From Cyclobacterium sp. (GTDB lineage Bacteria > Bacteroidota > Bacteroidia > Cytophagales > Cyclobacteriaceae): a DNA stretch of 60,544 bases. This document shows positions 33,674 to 44,416 of the stretch, in pieces. The notes below the pieces were generated by a model. That model was given only the letters and a program-made list of their open reading frames with translations, searched no databases and was not told the DNA's origin. A program made the position numbers and the translations under genes. Each line of letters starts with the position of its first letter. The first letter of the stretch is position 1. The stretch spans positions 1 through 60,544 of the forward strand of contig NZ_JABURL010000076.1 in assembly GCF_014762705.1 (NCBI RefSeq). Reading direction: 5' to 3'.

Positions 33674-34123
33674 ATGGAAAATATGGAAGAAAATGAACCG
33701 GCCAATTCGTCCCACTTTCCTGTTGAGGTGAAAAATTATCTTTTAGAAACCAGTAAATGGGGCAATTTCCTGGCAATAGTAGGTTATGTGGGCATAGGAC
33801 TAATCATCCTTATGGCATTGGTGGTTTTGATAGGATTTTCCTTTTTAAACCCCGTAATAGGTAATGACCTGGACATGGGAGGAATCGGGTTAATTTATAT
33901 AGTGATCGCAGTCGTCTATTATTTTCCCATCAATTATTTGCACAGGTTTTCCAAGCAAATCAAACTAGGCATTACGGGAAATGACGAACATTCCCTTACT
34001 TCAGGATTTGAAAATCTAAAATCCCTATTTAAGTTTATGGGTATATTTACCATCATTACCTTATCCATTTATGCCCTGTTTTTATTTATACTTTTACCTG
34101 TATCCATGCTTTTTATGAAATAG
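33674..34123 (+). CDS. DUF5362 membrane protein
   Basis: A 149-residue protein with three to four hydrophobic helices (~31-58, ~71-93, ~120-145) and a conserved cytosolic segment FSKQIKLGITGNDEHSLTSG then FENLKSLFKFMGIFTII, which fits the DUF5362 family of Bacteroidota. Function unknown. The start ATG 33674 could also be the second Met (33683). It precedes the giant multi-PAS kinase by about 60 nt on the same strand, so they may share a transcript. Confidence 0.78.
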   Translation: MENMEENEPANSSHFPVEVKNYLLETSKWGNFLAIVGYVGIGLIILMALVVLIGFSFLNPVIGNDLDMGGIGLIYIVIAVVYYFPINYLHRFSKQIKLGITGNDEHSLTSGFENLKSLFKFMGIFTIITLSIYALFLFILLPVSMLFMK

Positions 34124-34185
34124 AATGCCCTTTTTTATCAAAACCATTAATGACAGCTTTTGGACTTCCTGGAAATCAATGCAAA

Positions 34186-37100
34186 ATGAACAAGCCCAAA
34201 CCCGACTACAGCACTTTTTTTAACTTCAACCCAATACCTTCATGGGTTTATGATTTGGAAACATTTCAAATCCTGGATGTAAATCAAGCCGCAATACATC
34301 ATTATGGCTATACAGAGAAGGAATTTTTACAACTCACCTTAAAAGAGCTTCGCCCCAGTCAGGACGTTCCAAAATTGATTTCCGCTCATTCAGGTATCGA
34401 TAAGCAGGAGGGCAATGTTTATTTCGGGATTTTCACCCATAAAAAAAAGAACGGTGAACTTATCCGTATGGATATCAACGGCCACAAAGTGGATTATTTG
34501 GGCAAAACAAGCATGATGGTGGTATGCAGGGATGTGACTGAGGAGGAAAAGCAGTTCAAACAGCTAAAGGAAGCTGAACAGAAATTGAAAGCGGTTTCAA
34601 GCATCGCCAAATTGGGATACTGGTACTCGGAAGCGGATACCAATAAGCTTATTTGGTCGGATGAAGTATATAGAATATGGGGACGAAAAAAAGAGGATTT
34701 TGAGCCGGATGTAGATAAATTTTTCCAAACCATCCATCCCGATGATCGGGAAAAATTCAAAGAATTGCAACGCTCCTCATTCAATGGTGAAAAGGACTAC
34801 GATTTTGTCCATCGGATCCTGTTGCCCGATGGGACGATCCGTTGGGTCCATGAACTCGGCCGGTTGGAGCAGGATGAAAAGGGAAAACCCAAAGCATTTG
34901 AGGGTACGGTACAAGATATCACCAATCAAAAAGAATTGGAGTTGCGGCTAATCGAGACCGGTAGAAAACTGAGTGAAAGCGAGAAACGTTTTAGAATTAC
35001 TCAGGAAATCTCTCCAGACGGATTTACCATATTACATCCTCTACGCAACAACAAAGGTGATATAATTGATTTTACCTGGGTTTTTGAAAACCAGGCAATA
35101 GCCAATATCAACGAAACGGATCCGAATGACGTGATAGGCAGGAAGCTTTTAGACCTACTTCCTTCACACCAGAACACTCCACTATTAAAGTCCTTTATCC
35201 ATGTTGCCAATACAGGTGAATCCAGGATATTGGAAGAAGTCTATGTAGGGGAAATTATTGCAAAACCAATATGGTTGCGGCTTGTGATTGTACCTATGGG
35301 TGAAGACATCGCCATTCTAACCCAAAACATCACGGAACGCAAATTGGCCGAAGAGGCAGTGCGGGAAAGTGAGGGCAGGTTCAGGACCATTTTTGAAATT
35401 GCCTCTTTGGGAATTGCACAAGTTGACCCTTCAAATGGCCAAATAGTTCTGGTCAACTCTTATTATGAGTCCGTAACGGGTTATCAAACTGAGGAACTCC
35501 TCCAGATGAGTTTTTTAGAGCTGACCCATCCCGATGACAGAGAAAAAGATTGGGAATTATTCAGCAGGGCAGCCCGGGGAGAAGAGGAATACAGAAATGA
35601 AAAGCGCTATATTAAGAAAGACGGTACAGTTATTTGGGTCCGCAATCATGTGGCATTCATCAGGGACGAATTGGGCAAACCCATCAGTACCGTAGCCATA
35701 TGCGAGGATATTACCGAACGAAATAAACTCCAGGAGTTAAACCGACAAACTTCAAAACTGGCCAGAATCGGCAGTTGGGAAATCGATTTTACAGGAAATA
35801 AGCTGTTTTGGTCAGATATGGTATACGCGCTTCACGAGACAGATCGGGAAACATTTGTTCCAGACCTGGAAAAAGCTATCAATTTTTACAGGGAGGATTA
35901 TCTAGGGATAGTAAATGAAAAAGTGGAGCTATGCATATCCGAAGGTATTCCCTTTGATTTTGAAGCCATTATGGTGACAGCCAAACAGCAGGAAAGATGG
36001 GTAAGGGTGATAGGGAATGCGGAGATGATCAATGGTAAATGCCATCGGATTTATGGGAGCTTTCAGGATATTCACCAACGAAAAGACACTGAATTGCGGC
36101 TGCAGTCACTTGCTGATAATTTACCCGGTGTGGTATTCCAGTACCACCTGTACCCCGATGGAACAGACGCCCTGAAATATGTGTCAAAAGGATCCCGGCC
36201 GCTTTGGGGTTTTAGTCCGGAGGCAGTCATAGAAAATAACGCATTGGTATGGAATCAAATCAAAGCCGGAGGTAATTTCGAGGAGGTGCAGGAAAGCATC
36301 ATGGACGCTGTAAAAACAAAAACCAAGTGGACGGCTAAGTGGCGATACGTTATGCCTGAAGGAGAAGTTAAATCTCATTTAGGTTTTGGCTCACCTTATT
36401 TTTTAGCTGATGGATCCGTCATTTTTAACTCCCTGATACTTGATATTAGCCAGGAGGCAAAAAACGAAGAACTTCTGGAACAGGCTACCGAAATGGCCCG
36501 GATAGGCAGTTGGGAATTGGACCTGATCAATCAGGAAGGAGACGCAATGTATTGGTCACCAATGACCATGCAAATCCTCGAGGTGGATGAAAATCACCCC
36601 CCATCCCTAACCGGTGGATTTGAATTTTATACTGAAAAAAGCAAACTGCGCATACAACAAGCAGTGGACCTCCTGATAAAGGAAGGTAAGGGCTTTGACG
36701 AGGAACTGCTCATCATCACTGCTAGAGGAAAAGAAAAATGGATACGGGCCATAGGCAAGTGCGAATTTGTTCAGGGGAAATGTGTCAAAATATATGGCAG
36801 TTATCAGGATATCCATTCCTCCAAATCGCTGGAATTTCAAATTCAAGAGATTTTGGGAAGTATTTCGGATGCCTTTTATGCAGTAGATGGTGATTGGAAA
36901 TTCACCTATTTCAACCGGGAAGCGGAAAATCTGCTGCAAAAACAAGCCTTGGATGTGGTCGGGAAAAATATTTGGCAGGTTTTCCCTGCAGCCATAAACA
37001 CTCCCCTGGATAAAATTTACCACCGGGTAGTGGCCACAGGAAAACCGGAATCCTTTGAATACCTTTTCCCTGGAGACGGCAAATGGTATGAAGTGAATGC

Positions 37101-38664
37101 CTACCCGTCCGGGGATGGTCTTTCCGCCTATTTCAAGAACATTGATGAGCGTAAACAGGCTGCAGTAAAACTTGAAAAGGCCTACCAGGAAAAAAACAAC
37201 ATCCTTGAGAGCATTGGAGATGCCTTTTTCAGTGTAAACAAAGATTGGATAGTGACTTATTGGAATAAAGAAGCTGAAAACTTCCTTGGACGCAAAAGAA
37301 AGGATATCCTCGGAAAAAATTTATGGGAGGCCTATGCGGATGCCATAGATTCCGACTTTTACCGGCAATATCAGCGGGCAATGGAAACAGGGGAAACCGT
37401 CAACTTTGAAGAATACTATCCTACATTGAAGAAATGGTTTGAGGTAGCTGCCTATCCCTCAAAAGAGGGATTATCCATTTATTTCAAAGATGTAACCTTG
37501 AGGAAAGAAGCTGATATCCGACTGCAGGAAGCCAATGAACGCTTTGAAAAAGTAACAGAAGCCACCAATGATGCGATTTGGGACTGGGACATTCAATACC
37601 GAACATTGTATTGGGGCGGTGGTTTCGAAAAGTTATTCGGATACCGAATTTACAATTCCACTGCTCCACTCGATTCCTGGACAAAACACATTCATCCGCA
37701 TGACAAGGAAGGTGTCATAAAAAGTAAAGATGAGATACTCGACAAACCCACTCAATACAATTGGTCCTCAGAGTACCGTTATAAAAAAAGTGACGGAACC
37801 TATGCAGATGTTATCGACAGGGGGATAGTGATCAGAAACGAACAGGGAAAAGCCATTCGAATGGTGGGTGCCATGACCGATATTTCGGAGCGCAAACATT
37901 TTGAACAACAACTTGTTGAACTCAACAAATCCTTGAAGGAGTATGCCCACCAACTTGAGCTCACCAATGAACAACTGGAACAATTTGCCTTTATCGCATC
38001 CCACGATTTGCAAGAGCCTTTAAGAATGATTTCCAGTTTCATGGATCAATTGAAACGAAAATATGGTGATCGACTGGATGAAAAGGGACATCAATACATT
38101 CACTTTGCCACTGATGGAGCCAGCCGAATGAGGCAGATCATATTGGATCTTTTGGAATATTCCAGGGCTGGAAAATTGATGGAGACTTTAGAAAAAGTAG
38201 ACCTGAACAAAATAATAACCGACTACGGACTTTTAAGAAAAAGGATCATTACAGAGAAATCCGTCAAATTAAACTCAGGTAAGCTTCCTGTTTTACATTC
38301 TTATAAAGTACCCCTTACACAGACATTGCATTGTTTATTGGACAATGCCATCAAATATTCATTTGAAGATCGCAATCCTCAAATTGAACTCTCCGCAGAG
38401 GAATTGGATGATTTTTGGAAAATAGGGATCAAAGACAATGGAATAGGCATAGACCCTAAATTATTTGAGAAAATCTTCATTATCTTCCAGCGATTGCATA
38501 ACAGGGAAAAATATTCAGGCACGGGCATTGGCCTGTCCATTGCCAAAAAACATATAGAATCCTGGGGAGGAAAAATTTGGCTGGACTCCTTCCCCGGGGA
38601 GGGATCCACTTTTTATTTCTCCATACCAAAAAATAAAAATCCAAAAGGGAGCTCACAAGCCTAA
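34186..38664 (+). CDS. Giant multi-PAS sensor histidine kinase
   Basis: A roughly 1,490-residue soluble kinase; an in-frame ATG at 34150 would add 12 residues. No transmembrane helix or signal is visible. About nine to ten consecutive PAS/PAC units can be recognised from repeated linker motifs (DVTEEEKQFKQLKEAEQKL, VQDITNQKELELRL, ITERKLAEEAVRESEGRF, CEDITERNKLQEL, FQDIHQRKDTELRL, KNIDERKQAAVKL). The kinase part has HisKA FIASHDLQEPLRMI and an ATPase domain with LDNAIKYSFEDRN, DNGIGIDPKLFEKIF and GTGIGLSIAKKHIESWGG. No receiver domain; partner unknown. The CheB-CheR fusion lies 118 nt downstream and could act with it. Confidence 0.9.
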   Translation: MNKPKPDYSTFFNFNPIPSWVYDLETFQILDVNQAAIHHYGYTEKEFLQLTLKELRPSQDVPKLISAHSGIDKQEGNVYFGIFTHKKKNGELIRMDINGHKVDYLGKTSMMVVCRDVTEEEKQFKQLKEAEQKLKAVSSIAKLGYWYSEADTNKLIWSDEVYRIWGRKKEDFEPDVDKFFQTIHPDDREKFKELQRSSFNGEKDYDFVHRILLPDGTIRWVHELGRLEQDEKGKPKAFEGTVQDITNQKELELRLIETGRKLSESEKRFRITQEISPDGFTILHPLRNNKGDIIDFTWVFENQAIANINETDPNDVIGRKLLDLLPSHQNTPLLKSFIHVANTGESRILEEVYVGEIIAKPIWLRLVIVPMGEDIAILTQNITERKLAEEAVRESEGRFRTIFEIASLGIAQVDPSNGQIVLVNSYYESVTGYQTEELLQMSFLELTHPDDREKDWELFSRAARGEEEYRNEKRYIKKDGTVIWVRNHVAFIRDELGKPISTVAICEDITERNKLQELNRQTSKLARIGSWEIDFTGNKLFWSDMVYALHETDRETFVPDLEKAINFYREDYLGIVNEKVELCISEGIPFDFEAIMVTAKQQERWVRVIGNAEMINGKCHRIYGSFQDIHQRKDTELRLQSLADNLPGVVFQYHLYPDGTDALKYVSKGSRPLWGFSPEAVIENNALVWNQIKAGGNFEEVQESIMDAVKTKTKWTAKWRYVMPEGEVKSHLGFGSPYFLADGSVIFNSLILDISQEAKNEELLEQATEMARIGSWELDLINQEGDAMYWSPMTMQILEVDENHPPSLTGGFEFYTEKSKLRIQQAVDLLIKEGKGFDEELLIITARGKEKWIRAIGKCEFVQGKCVKIYGSYQDIHSSKSLEFQIQEILGSISDAFYAVDGDWKFTYFNREAENLLQKQALDVVGKNIWQVFPAAINTPLDKIYHRVVATGKPESFEYLFPGDGKWYEVNAYPSGDGLSAYFKNIDERKQAAVKLEKAYQEKNNILESIGDAFFSVNKDWIVTYWNKEAENFLGRKRKDILGKNLWEAYADAIDSDFYRQYQRAMETGETVNFEEYYPTLKKWFEVAAYPSKEGLSIYFKDVTLRKEADIRLQEANERFEKVTEATNDAIWDWDIQYRTLYWGGGFEKLFGYRIYNSTAPLDSWTKHIHPHDKEGVIKSKDEILDKPTQYNWSSEYRYKKSDGTYADVIDRGIVIRNEQGKAIRMVGAMTDISERKHFEQQLVELNKSLKEYAHQLELTNEQLEQFAFIASHDLQEPLRMISSFMDQLKRKYGDRLDEKGHQYIHFATDGASRMRQIILDLLEYSRAGKLMETLEKVDLNKIITDYGLLRKRIITEKSVKLNSGKLPVLHSYKVPLTQTLHCLLDNAIKYSFEDRNPQIELSAEELDDFWKIGIKDNGIGIDPKLFEKIFIIFQRLHNREKYSGTGIGLSIAKKHIESWGGKIWLDSFPGEGSTFYFSIPKNKNPKGSSQA

Positions 38665-38782
38665 ATCCAAAACAGGGAAGGAAGGAAAAGCACAATTATG
38701 GAGATGTCAACTTTTATTGTGTAACTTTATAAAAATCGCCCAGCTACTGTATAATTCTATTATCTAAAAATTCCACCTGAAA

Positions 38783-41700
38783 ATGAAAGTTGATTTCCCT
38801 ATTGTCGCCATCGGAGCTTCAGCAGGAGGTTTAGAGCCTTTGGAAATTTTTTTTGAAAATGCCAAAACCGATTCATCCTTTGCCTATGTTTTGATACAGC
38901 ACCTGGCCCCAAACCACAAGAGCTTAATGGATGAATTGCTCGCGAGGCATACGGATTTACCCATCAAAATCATCGAACACCAAATGCCGGTAGAAACAGG
39001 GACAATCTACCTCAACCCACCCAAAAAATTTATAGAGCTGCTGGATGGGAAATTTTCCTTAAGCGAAAAAGAAGACCGAAGGCTGAGCTTTCCAATCAGT
39101 AGTTTTTTTTATTCTCTGGCAGTGCACCAACATGAAAATTCCTGTGCCATTGTGCTTTCCGGTACGGGAAGTGATGGATCAGAGGGAATCAAGCATGTCA
39201 AGGAAAATGGAGGTCTTGTATTGACACAGCAGCCCGAAACAGCGAGGTTTGATGGCATGCCCAAAAATGCCATCAACACGGGAGCCGTGGACAAAGTCTG
39301 CAACGTGGAGCAAATGCACCAGGAATTGGAAGCCTATTTTATAAACAGGATTGAATTGAACGGCAAAAAACTGGAATCCAGCAATAGCAAGAATGTGATT
39401 TCAGAAATTTTGAAAAGTGTTTTGGATCAGATCCATGTGGATTTTACAGGATACAAATATACTACCGTGTCCAGAAGAATTGGCCGGAGAATGAGCCTTT
39501 TAGGTTTTTCAGCTATGGAAGACTACCTTGATTATTTGGCAAATAATCCTTCTGAAGCCCATTTATTGTCTAAGGAGCTATTGATTGGGGTGACGCGGTT
39601 TTTTAGAGATGCTGAAGCTTTTGAAGCCCTAAAAAACCAGGTTGTTCCCCAGTTGATTGAAGCCAATAAAGACAACAAAACCATCCGGATTTGGGTGACT
39701 GCCTGTTCCACTGGAGAGGAAGCCTACTCCATAGCCATTCTGATTAAAGATTACCTCCGCATGCACCGCTTGCAGTATGATGTAAGTATCTTTGCGACTG
39801 ATTTGGATAAAGAAGCCATTAAACTGGCTGCCAATCGAATTTTCCCTGAAAATATCGGTGCAGAAATACCCCCTGAATACCTCAGCACCTATTTCATCCC
39901 CCATCGGTCTGGTTACACTATTTCAAAAGAAATCCGGGAGATGATCGTATTTTCAGCTCACAATGTTATTCAAGATCCTCCTTTTAATAAAATCGACCTG
40001 ATCTGTTGCAGGAATTTCCTGATTTACCTCAACGATACCATACAGCAGCAACTTTTTTCCATCTTCCAATATGCCTTGAAAAGCCAGGGTTTTTTGTTTT
40101 TGGGATCCAGTGAATCATTGGGTAAATCCGGCGAAGATTTCATTGAATTTGATAAAAAAAACAAGATTTTCATTAACCGGGAAAACAAGAAGTTCATCCA
40201 GCAAATCCGCTCACCAAAGGCAAAAGCAGCCTCCGCATATAGCCAGGGCCAACAAGGGAGTACTTTTGGGAATGGACCATCCTCCGGGAGGAATAAATTG
40301 ATGAATGAAATCCAAAATGCCCTTATTCAGGCTTATGTACCGGATTCCATTGTGACGGATGAATATTTTAATCTGCTCCACACCACTGGAAATGCCAACC
40401 GATGGTTGCGGCTTCCCGCTGGTGAAATCAGCTCCAACGTAATGAAAATGCTTCCTGAATCGCTTGCCGTACCCCTGGAAGTGGTAGCCAATAAAGTAAT
40501 TCAATCCGGCAAGCCCATTACCCTGAATAATGTAGCTCCTACCAAGGTCATTGGTGAATATTTCAAAGATCAGGCATCTCTCAAAGTCACGGTTCATAGA
40601 ACAAACCTTATAGATAACAGTGTGCATCTATTTATCACGTTCGAGCCGGAAAACACTGCTAAACCCCAATCTGAAACCGCAAAAATAGACATGGGTACGG
40701 CATCTATGGAGAAAATTGCTATTCTGGAACGGGAACTGCGCATCAATAGGGAAACGCTACAAACCACAATAGAGGAACTGGAATCCAGCAATGAAGAACT
40801 ACAGGCGGCAAACGAGGAGCTCCAAAGCTCCAATGAAGAATTGGAATCCGTCAATGAAGAACTCTACACAGTGAATGCGGAATACCAGCAAAAAAACCTG
40901 GAACTCTCTGATTCGAACAATGATCTCAACAACCTGATCCAAAGTACGGAGATTGCCTTGCTTTTTCTGGACTCCCATCTGAATATCCGCAAATTCACGC
41001 CGGAAATCAAAAAAATCATGAACCTTATGCCCCATGATATTGGCCGAAACATCAGTCACTTTAGGGGAAAAGTACAGTTGGAAGATTTCCTTGACCGGAT
41101 CGAAGAAGTCTTTACCAGCCTGGTCCCCTTTCAGGTTCAGGTGAAAGACAATAATGAAAAAGAATATTTGCTTAAAATATCACCATTCAAAACTCCTAAA
41201 AAGGAAATTCAGGGGGTTGTATTGGTGTTTGTGGATATTTCCCAAAGCAACCGCATGGAAAGGGCGCTGGAAATTTCTGATCAAAGCCTGGCAGCATTAA
41301 AGCAGCAACACCACAACCAAAATGAAATTTTCGAACTCATCACCAACAACCTCAGGGATCTGGTAACCATTATTTCACCTGAGGGAAAGGTAGAATATTG
41401 CTCTCCATCCGGCTTTGACATCACCGGTTATAGCCTTGAGAAAATGTATGAACTTAACTTTCTCCAACAGGTAGCAGGCCCCATTCACCAGGAGCGCTGG
41501 CAAAAAGCCATTACCGACCTCAGCAAGCACAAAGATCCCGGTTTGATTCATTTTAAATTCAAAACTGCAAAAGGAAATTTCAGGTGGATGGAATCCAACT
41601 TAAAACAACTGAATCACACTAATCCCGAAAAATCAAGAATCCTGGTCACCACCCGTGATATTCACCAAAGGATGCTTGATGATATTGAAAAATACAAATT

Positions 41701-42796
41701 GGCCCTTATTGCCGAGCAGACAAGCAATGCCGTCCTGATCACCGATCCAGCTGGCCGGATTACCTTTGCCAACCAGGCCTTCGAAACCATGACAGGATTT
41801 GAGGCCGCCGAAACAATGGGAATGATCCCGGGGCGGTTACTACAGGGCGAGGAAAGTGATTCCGAAACCATCAGAATCATGTCCGATGCCATCAAAAAAA
41901 CACAGCCATTTGATGTGGAATTGATCAATTATTCCAAATTTGGAAACAAATATGTAGTCCGGATCCAGGCCGAACCCATGTATGATTACGAAAAACAATT
42001 TATCGGATTTTTTTCTATTCAGACAGATGTCACCCACCAAAAGGATCAATTTGAGGAGATCCATAAGCTGAACTTAAAAATAAAAGAGCAAAACTATAAA
42101 TTGGAAGAAGTCAACACGGCATTGGAGGAATTTGCGTATGTGGCCTCTCATGACCTGAAGACTCCTGTTCGAAACATCCGGGGCCTCCTGGATCTAATCA
42201 GGAAAAAGGGAGAAGCATTAGATTTAAAGAAAAGAGACCATTATTTTGATATCATTTTTTCCTCTGCAGGAGAATTGAACAGAATGATTGATAATCTGCT
42301 GGAATATTCCAGAACCGGCAGGTCCCAGGAGGATTTAGAACTTGTCAATCTGCCCAGCTTGATGAATGAAATTACCCGGCAGTTTGACAGCGATTTGAAA
42401 GAATTGGATGGTAGCATCCAGGTGAATCTACAGGTAGACGAGATCCAGGTGTATCCAATTCTTTTCAAGCGATTGGTCACTAACCTGATCAGCAATGCCA
42501 TTAAATACAGGGACGGCTCCCCTCCGGAAATATTGATTTCCTGTCAGAAAAGCGATCCGCAGACAGTTAATTTCCAGGTCAGAGACAATGGTATGGGAAT
42601 TCCAGAGGACCAGTATGAGCAAATTTTTAAAATATTTAAGTCCCTGAACCCCAACAAAGACAGCAACGGAATAGGGCTTTCAGTCAGTAAGAAAATTGTG
42701 GAACTGCACGGAGGAACGATCTGGGTGGATTCCAAAGTCGGTGAGGGAACAACTTTTTTCTTTACAATTAAAAATAATCATCGGGAAAAAAATTAA
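38783..42796 (+). CDS. CheB-CheR-PAS-histidine kinase fusion protein
   Basis: A 1,337-residue fusion. Residues 1-190: CheB methylesterase, with Ser13 in GASAGG, His40 in IQHLAPNH and Asp131 in SGTGSDGSEG. Residues ~205-470: CheR methyltransferase, with GVTRFFRDAEAFEAL, VTACSTGEEAYS and DLICCRNFLIYL. Residues ~640-720 form a Glu/Asn-rich coiled coil (EELESSNEELQAANEELQSS). PAS domains follow at ~725-1090, and the C-terminus has HisKA YVASHDLKTPVRNI and an ATPase with SNAIKYRDGSPPE, DNGMGIPEDQYEQIF and NGIGLSVSKKIVELHGG. No receptor or other che genes are near. Such fusions probably control adaptation outside chemotaxis; target unknown. Confidence 0.92.
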   Translation: MKVDFPIVAIGASAGGLEPLEIFFENAKTDSSFAYVLIQHLAPNHKSLMDELLARHTDLPIKIIEHQMPVETGTIYLNPPKKFIELLDGKFSLSEKEDRRLSFPISSFFYSLAVHQHENSCAIVLSGTGSDGSEGIKHVKENGGLVLTQQPETARFDGMPKNAINTGAVDKVCNVEQMHQELEAYFINRIELNGKKLESSNSKNVISEILKSVLDQIHVDFTGYKYTTVSRRIGRRMSLLGFSAMEDYLDYLANNPSEAHLLSKELLIGVTRFFRDAEAFEALKNQVVPQLIEANKDNKTIRIWVTACSTGEEAYSIAILIKDYLRMHRLQYDVSIFATDLDKEAIKLAANRIFPENIGAEIPPEYLSTYFIPHRSGYTISKEIREMIVFSAHNVIQDPPFNKIDLICCRNFLIYLNDTIQQQLFSIFQYALKSQGFLFLGSSESLGKSGEDFIEFDKKNKIFINRENKKFIQQIRSPKAKAASAYSQGQQGSTFGNGPSSGRNKLMNEIQNALIQAYVPDSIVTDEYFNLLHTTGNANRWLRLPAGEISSNVMKMLPESLAVPLEVVANKVIQSGKPITLNNVAPTKVIGEYFKDQASLKVTVHRTNLIDNSVHLFITFEPENTAKPQSETAKIDMGTASMEKIAILERELRINRETLQTTIEELESSNEELQAANEELQSSNEELESVNEELYTVNAEYQQKNLELSDSNNDLNNLIQSTEIALLFLDSHLNIRKFTPEIKKIMNLMPHDIGRNISHFRGKVQLEDFLDRIEEVFTSLVPFQVQVKDNNEKEYLLKISPFKTPKKEIQGVVLVFVDISQSNRMERALEISDQSLAALKQQHHNQNEIFELITNNLRDLVTIISPEGKVEYCSPSGFDITGYSLEKMYELNFLQQVAGPIHQERWQKAITDLSKHKDPGLIHFKFKTAKGNFRWMESNLKQLNHTNPEKSRILVTTRDIHQRMLDDIEKYKLALIAEQTSNAVLITDPAGRITFANQAFETMTGFEAAETMGMIPGRLLQGEESDSETIRIMSDAIKKTQPFDVELINYSKFGNKYVVRIQAEPMYDYEKQFIGFFSIQTDVTHQKDQFEEIHKLNLKIKEQNYKLEEVNTALEEFAYVASHDLKTPVRNIRGLLDLIRKKGEALDLKKRDHYFDIIFSSAGELNRMIDNLLEYSRTGRSQEDLELVNLPSLMNEITRQFDSDLKELDGSIQVNLQVDEIQVYPILFKRLVTNLISNAIKYRDGSPPEILISCQKSDPQTVNFQVRDNGMGIPEDQYEQIFKIFKSLNPNKDSNGIGLSVSKKIVELHGGTIWVDSKVGEGTTFFFTIKNNHREKN

Positions 42797-42859
42797 GGTA
42801 ATTAATACAGTTTTAAATACCTTTCGTCCTAAATTGAATTTTTTAAAATAGATAGGTAG

Positions 42860-43049
42860 TAACCTGAGTTCGAATTAAGATCGTCAATAAAAACCAATTG
42901 AATCGTCACTGCGAACCCTTTGTCGTGGGTATAGGCGCTGGGAAAGGGTGTGGCAGTCTCGTTTGGCCAGAGATTCCCACGGCTTTCACCGCTCAACCCC
43001 CTGCCTCGGAATGACGGATTTTTAACAAAATTCAGTCGAACTCAGGTTA
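42860..43049. mobile_element. MITE-like element with nested inverted repeats
   Basis: Perfect 14-nt terminal inverted repeats TAACCTGAGTTCGA (42860-42873) and TCGAACTCAGGTTA (43036-43049) enclose 190 bp. A second pair, AATCGTCACTGCGA (42901-42914) and TCGGAATGACGGATT (43006-43020), is nested inside and resembles the CGTCATTGCGA...GGAATGACG interspersed repeats of Bacteroidota. No ORF inside. This fits a non-autonomous miniature element or REP-like hairpin. Confidence 0.6.
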
Positions 43050-43741
43050 GAATATTGTTTATAAAACAGAATATAAAATTATTATAACTACTGTTTATAA
43101 AATTTTACTTAAAATAGAATGTTAAATCCATAAGTTTTTTGATGCAGCCAATGGTTGGACGTAAATGAGGATAGGAATGGAGGCAAATGCGCGTTTTGCA
43201 GATTCCATAAATCCAAGGCTGAAATTGAAGATTCGGTGAATTCCCAAATTTGACTGTCTGATGGCACAAACATCTGCGGCAAAAATGCTTTTGGCGGGGG
43301 CATACAATTGGATGCTGCAAAATATGTAAAGTTCTCCCTGATATTTGACAGACGAAGCGGCCTTATTTTTCCCCCGCTTTTTGGTGTTTGGATGTTTATT
43401 TTTCTAAATGGGGCTTAGGGCCCATGCTTCAAATCCTGCTCGGAAAAGAACTCCATGGACTCCGGACAGTAAACACATCCTTTCGTCCTGGCCTACTTTC
43501 CTATCAATGATAATCTATTTACTTTCAAGTCTACCAGTGTCATGTAAAGCGTAAACCTACAGTTAATCCAGTGCTTCTTTTAAGCCATCTCAGCATTACA
43601 AAAAGCCTCAAATAGATATTTCTATGCTCGTTTTTTGTGTCTTGACCTAACTCAAACCCCACTACCGCCTTAACCATCATTCAAGCGTTGACATGACACT
43701 AGATAAAACTCTCCTTTTCTAAATAATCAAATACAATCCTA
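43050..43741. other. Intergenic stretch, no gene seen
   Basis: About 690 bp, AT-rich, with two TGTTTATAAAA copies near 43063 and 43091 and a short motif (43667-43700) that recurs at 32560-32590. Minus-strand frames of 60-70 codons overlap one another and look non-coding. Confidence 0.45.
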
Positions 43742-44260
43742 ATGAAAAATTTCAAAACAATTTTGGCATCTGTATTCTTGCTGTTGCTGACGACACTTGT
43801 TTCAATGGCACAGGAAGCAAGGTTGGAATTTCAAAATGCCACAAAAGCGTTGGAAGTAGCCCAAACCTACGCACAAGCACTTCAAGAAGGGGACGTGGCC
43901 ACGATGAACGCCCAATTCGAAGCAGGAGCCATGATTTATGGTTTGGGCGGAGGCTTGGACTCCCTAACTGTAGCTCAGCACAAAGCATATTACACTGAAA
44001 GCACCAATACCTACACGCACAGCCTTTCGCAAGAGCTTTATCTGCCGGTCAAGGTTACCAATAACTGGAATGAGGGCGAATGGATCCTGTCATGGGGGAT
44101 AAACACGCTTACAAACAAGGCAAGTGGGAAAATAATTGAGGTTCCATACCACTCTGCCTCCCGTATGGAAAATGGTAAAATTACTTTTATGAGATACTGG
44201 TATGACATGCTCAATATTCTAGAAACGCAGGGTTTTAAGTTGAATCCACCAGCTAATTGA
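43742..44260 (+). CDS. Secreted NTF2-like protein
   Basis: A 172-residue protein with a signal peptide (ILASVFLLLLTTLVSMAQ, cleavage ~23) and an NTF2-like fold: AQTYAQALQEGDVATMNAQF, GGGLDSLTVAQHKAYYTEST, NEGEWILSWGINTLTNKASG and a C-terminal GKITFMRYWYDMLNIL. The long conserved helix-sheet pattern fits SnoaL/ketosteroid-isomerase-like proteins; ligand unknown. It lies 156 nt before the TonB-dependent receptor. Confidence 0.75.
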   Translation: MKNFKTILASVFLLLLTTLVSMAQEARLEFQNATKALEVAQTYAQALQEGDVATMNAQFEAGAMIYGLGGGLDSLTVAQHKAYYTESTNTYTHSLSQELYLPVKVTNNWNEGEWILSWGINTLTNKASGKIIEVPYHSASRMENGKITFMRYWYDMLNILETQGFKLNPPAN

Positions 44261-44416
44261 GTAAATCAACCACTCCGAAATGTCATATTTCCTTCGGTGA
44301 TCTACGATCGCCAAGGAGATTTATCTCCCCTATCCCGATTAAGAGGTATTTTTTGGCTTGTCTTGAAGAGTTAACGCTGAAAAAACGTACCCCACTAAAA
44401 ATTTTATTATAACCTA

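Noticed and set aside
44281-44416. CGATCTACGATCGCC-like hairpin before the TonB receptor
   Set aside because: Arms too short and not followed by a T-run; not reported as terminator.
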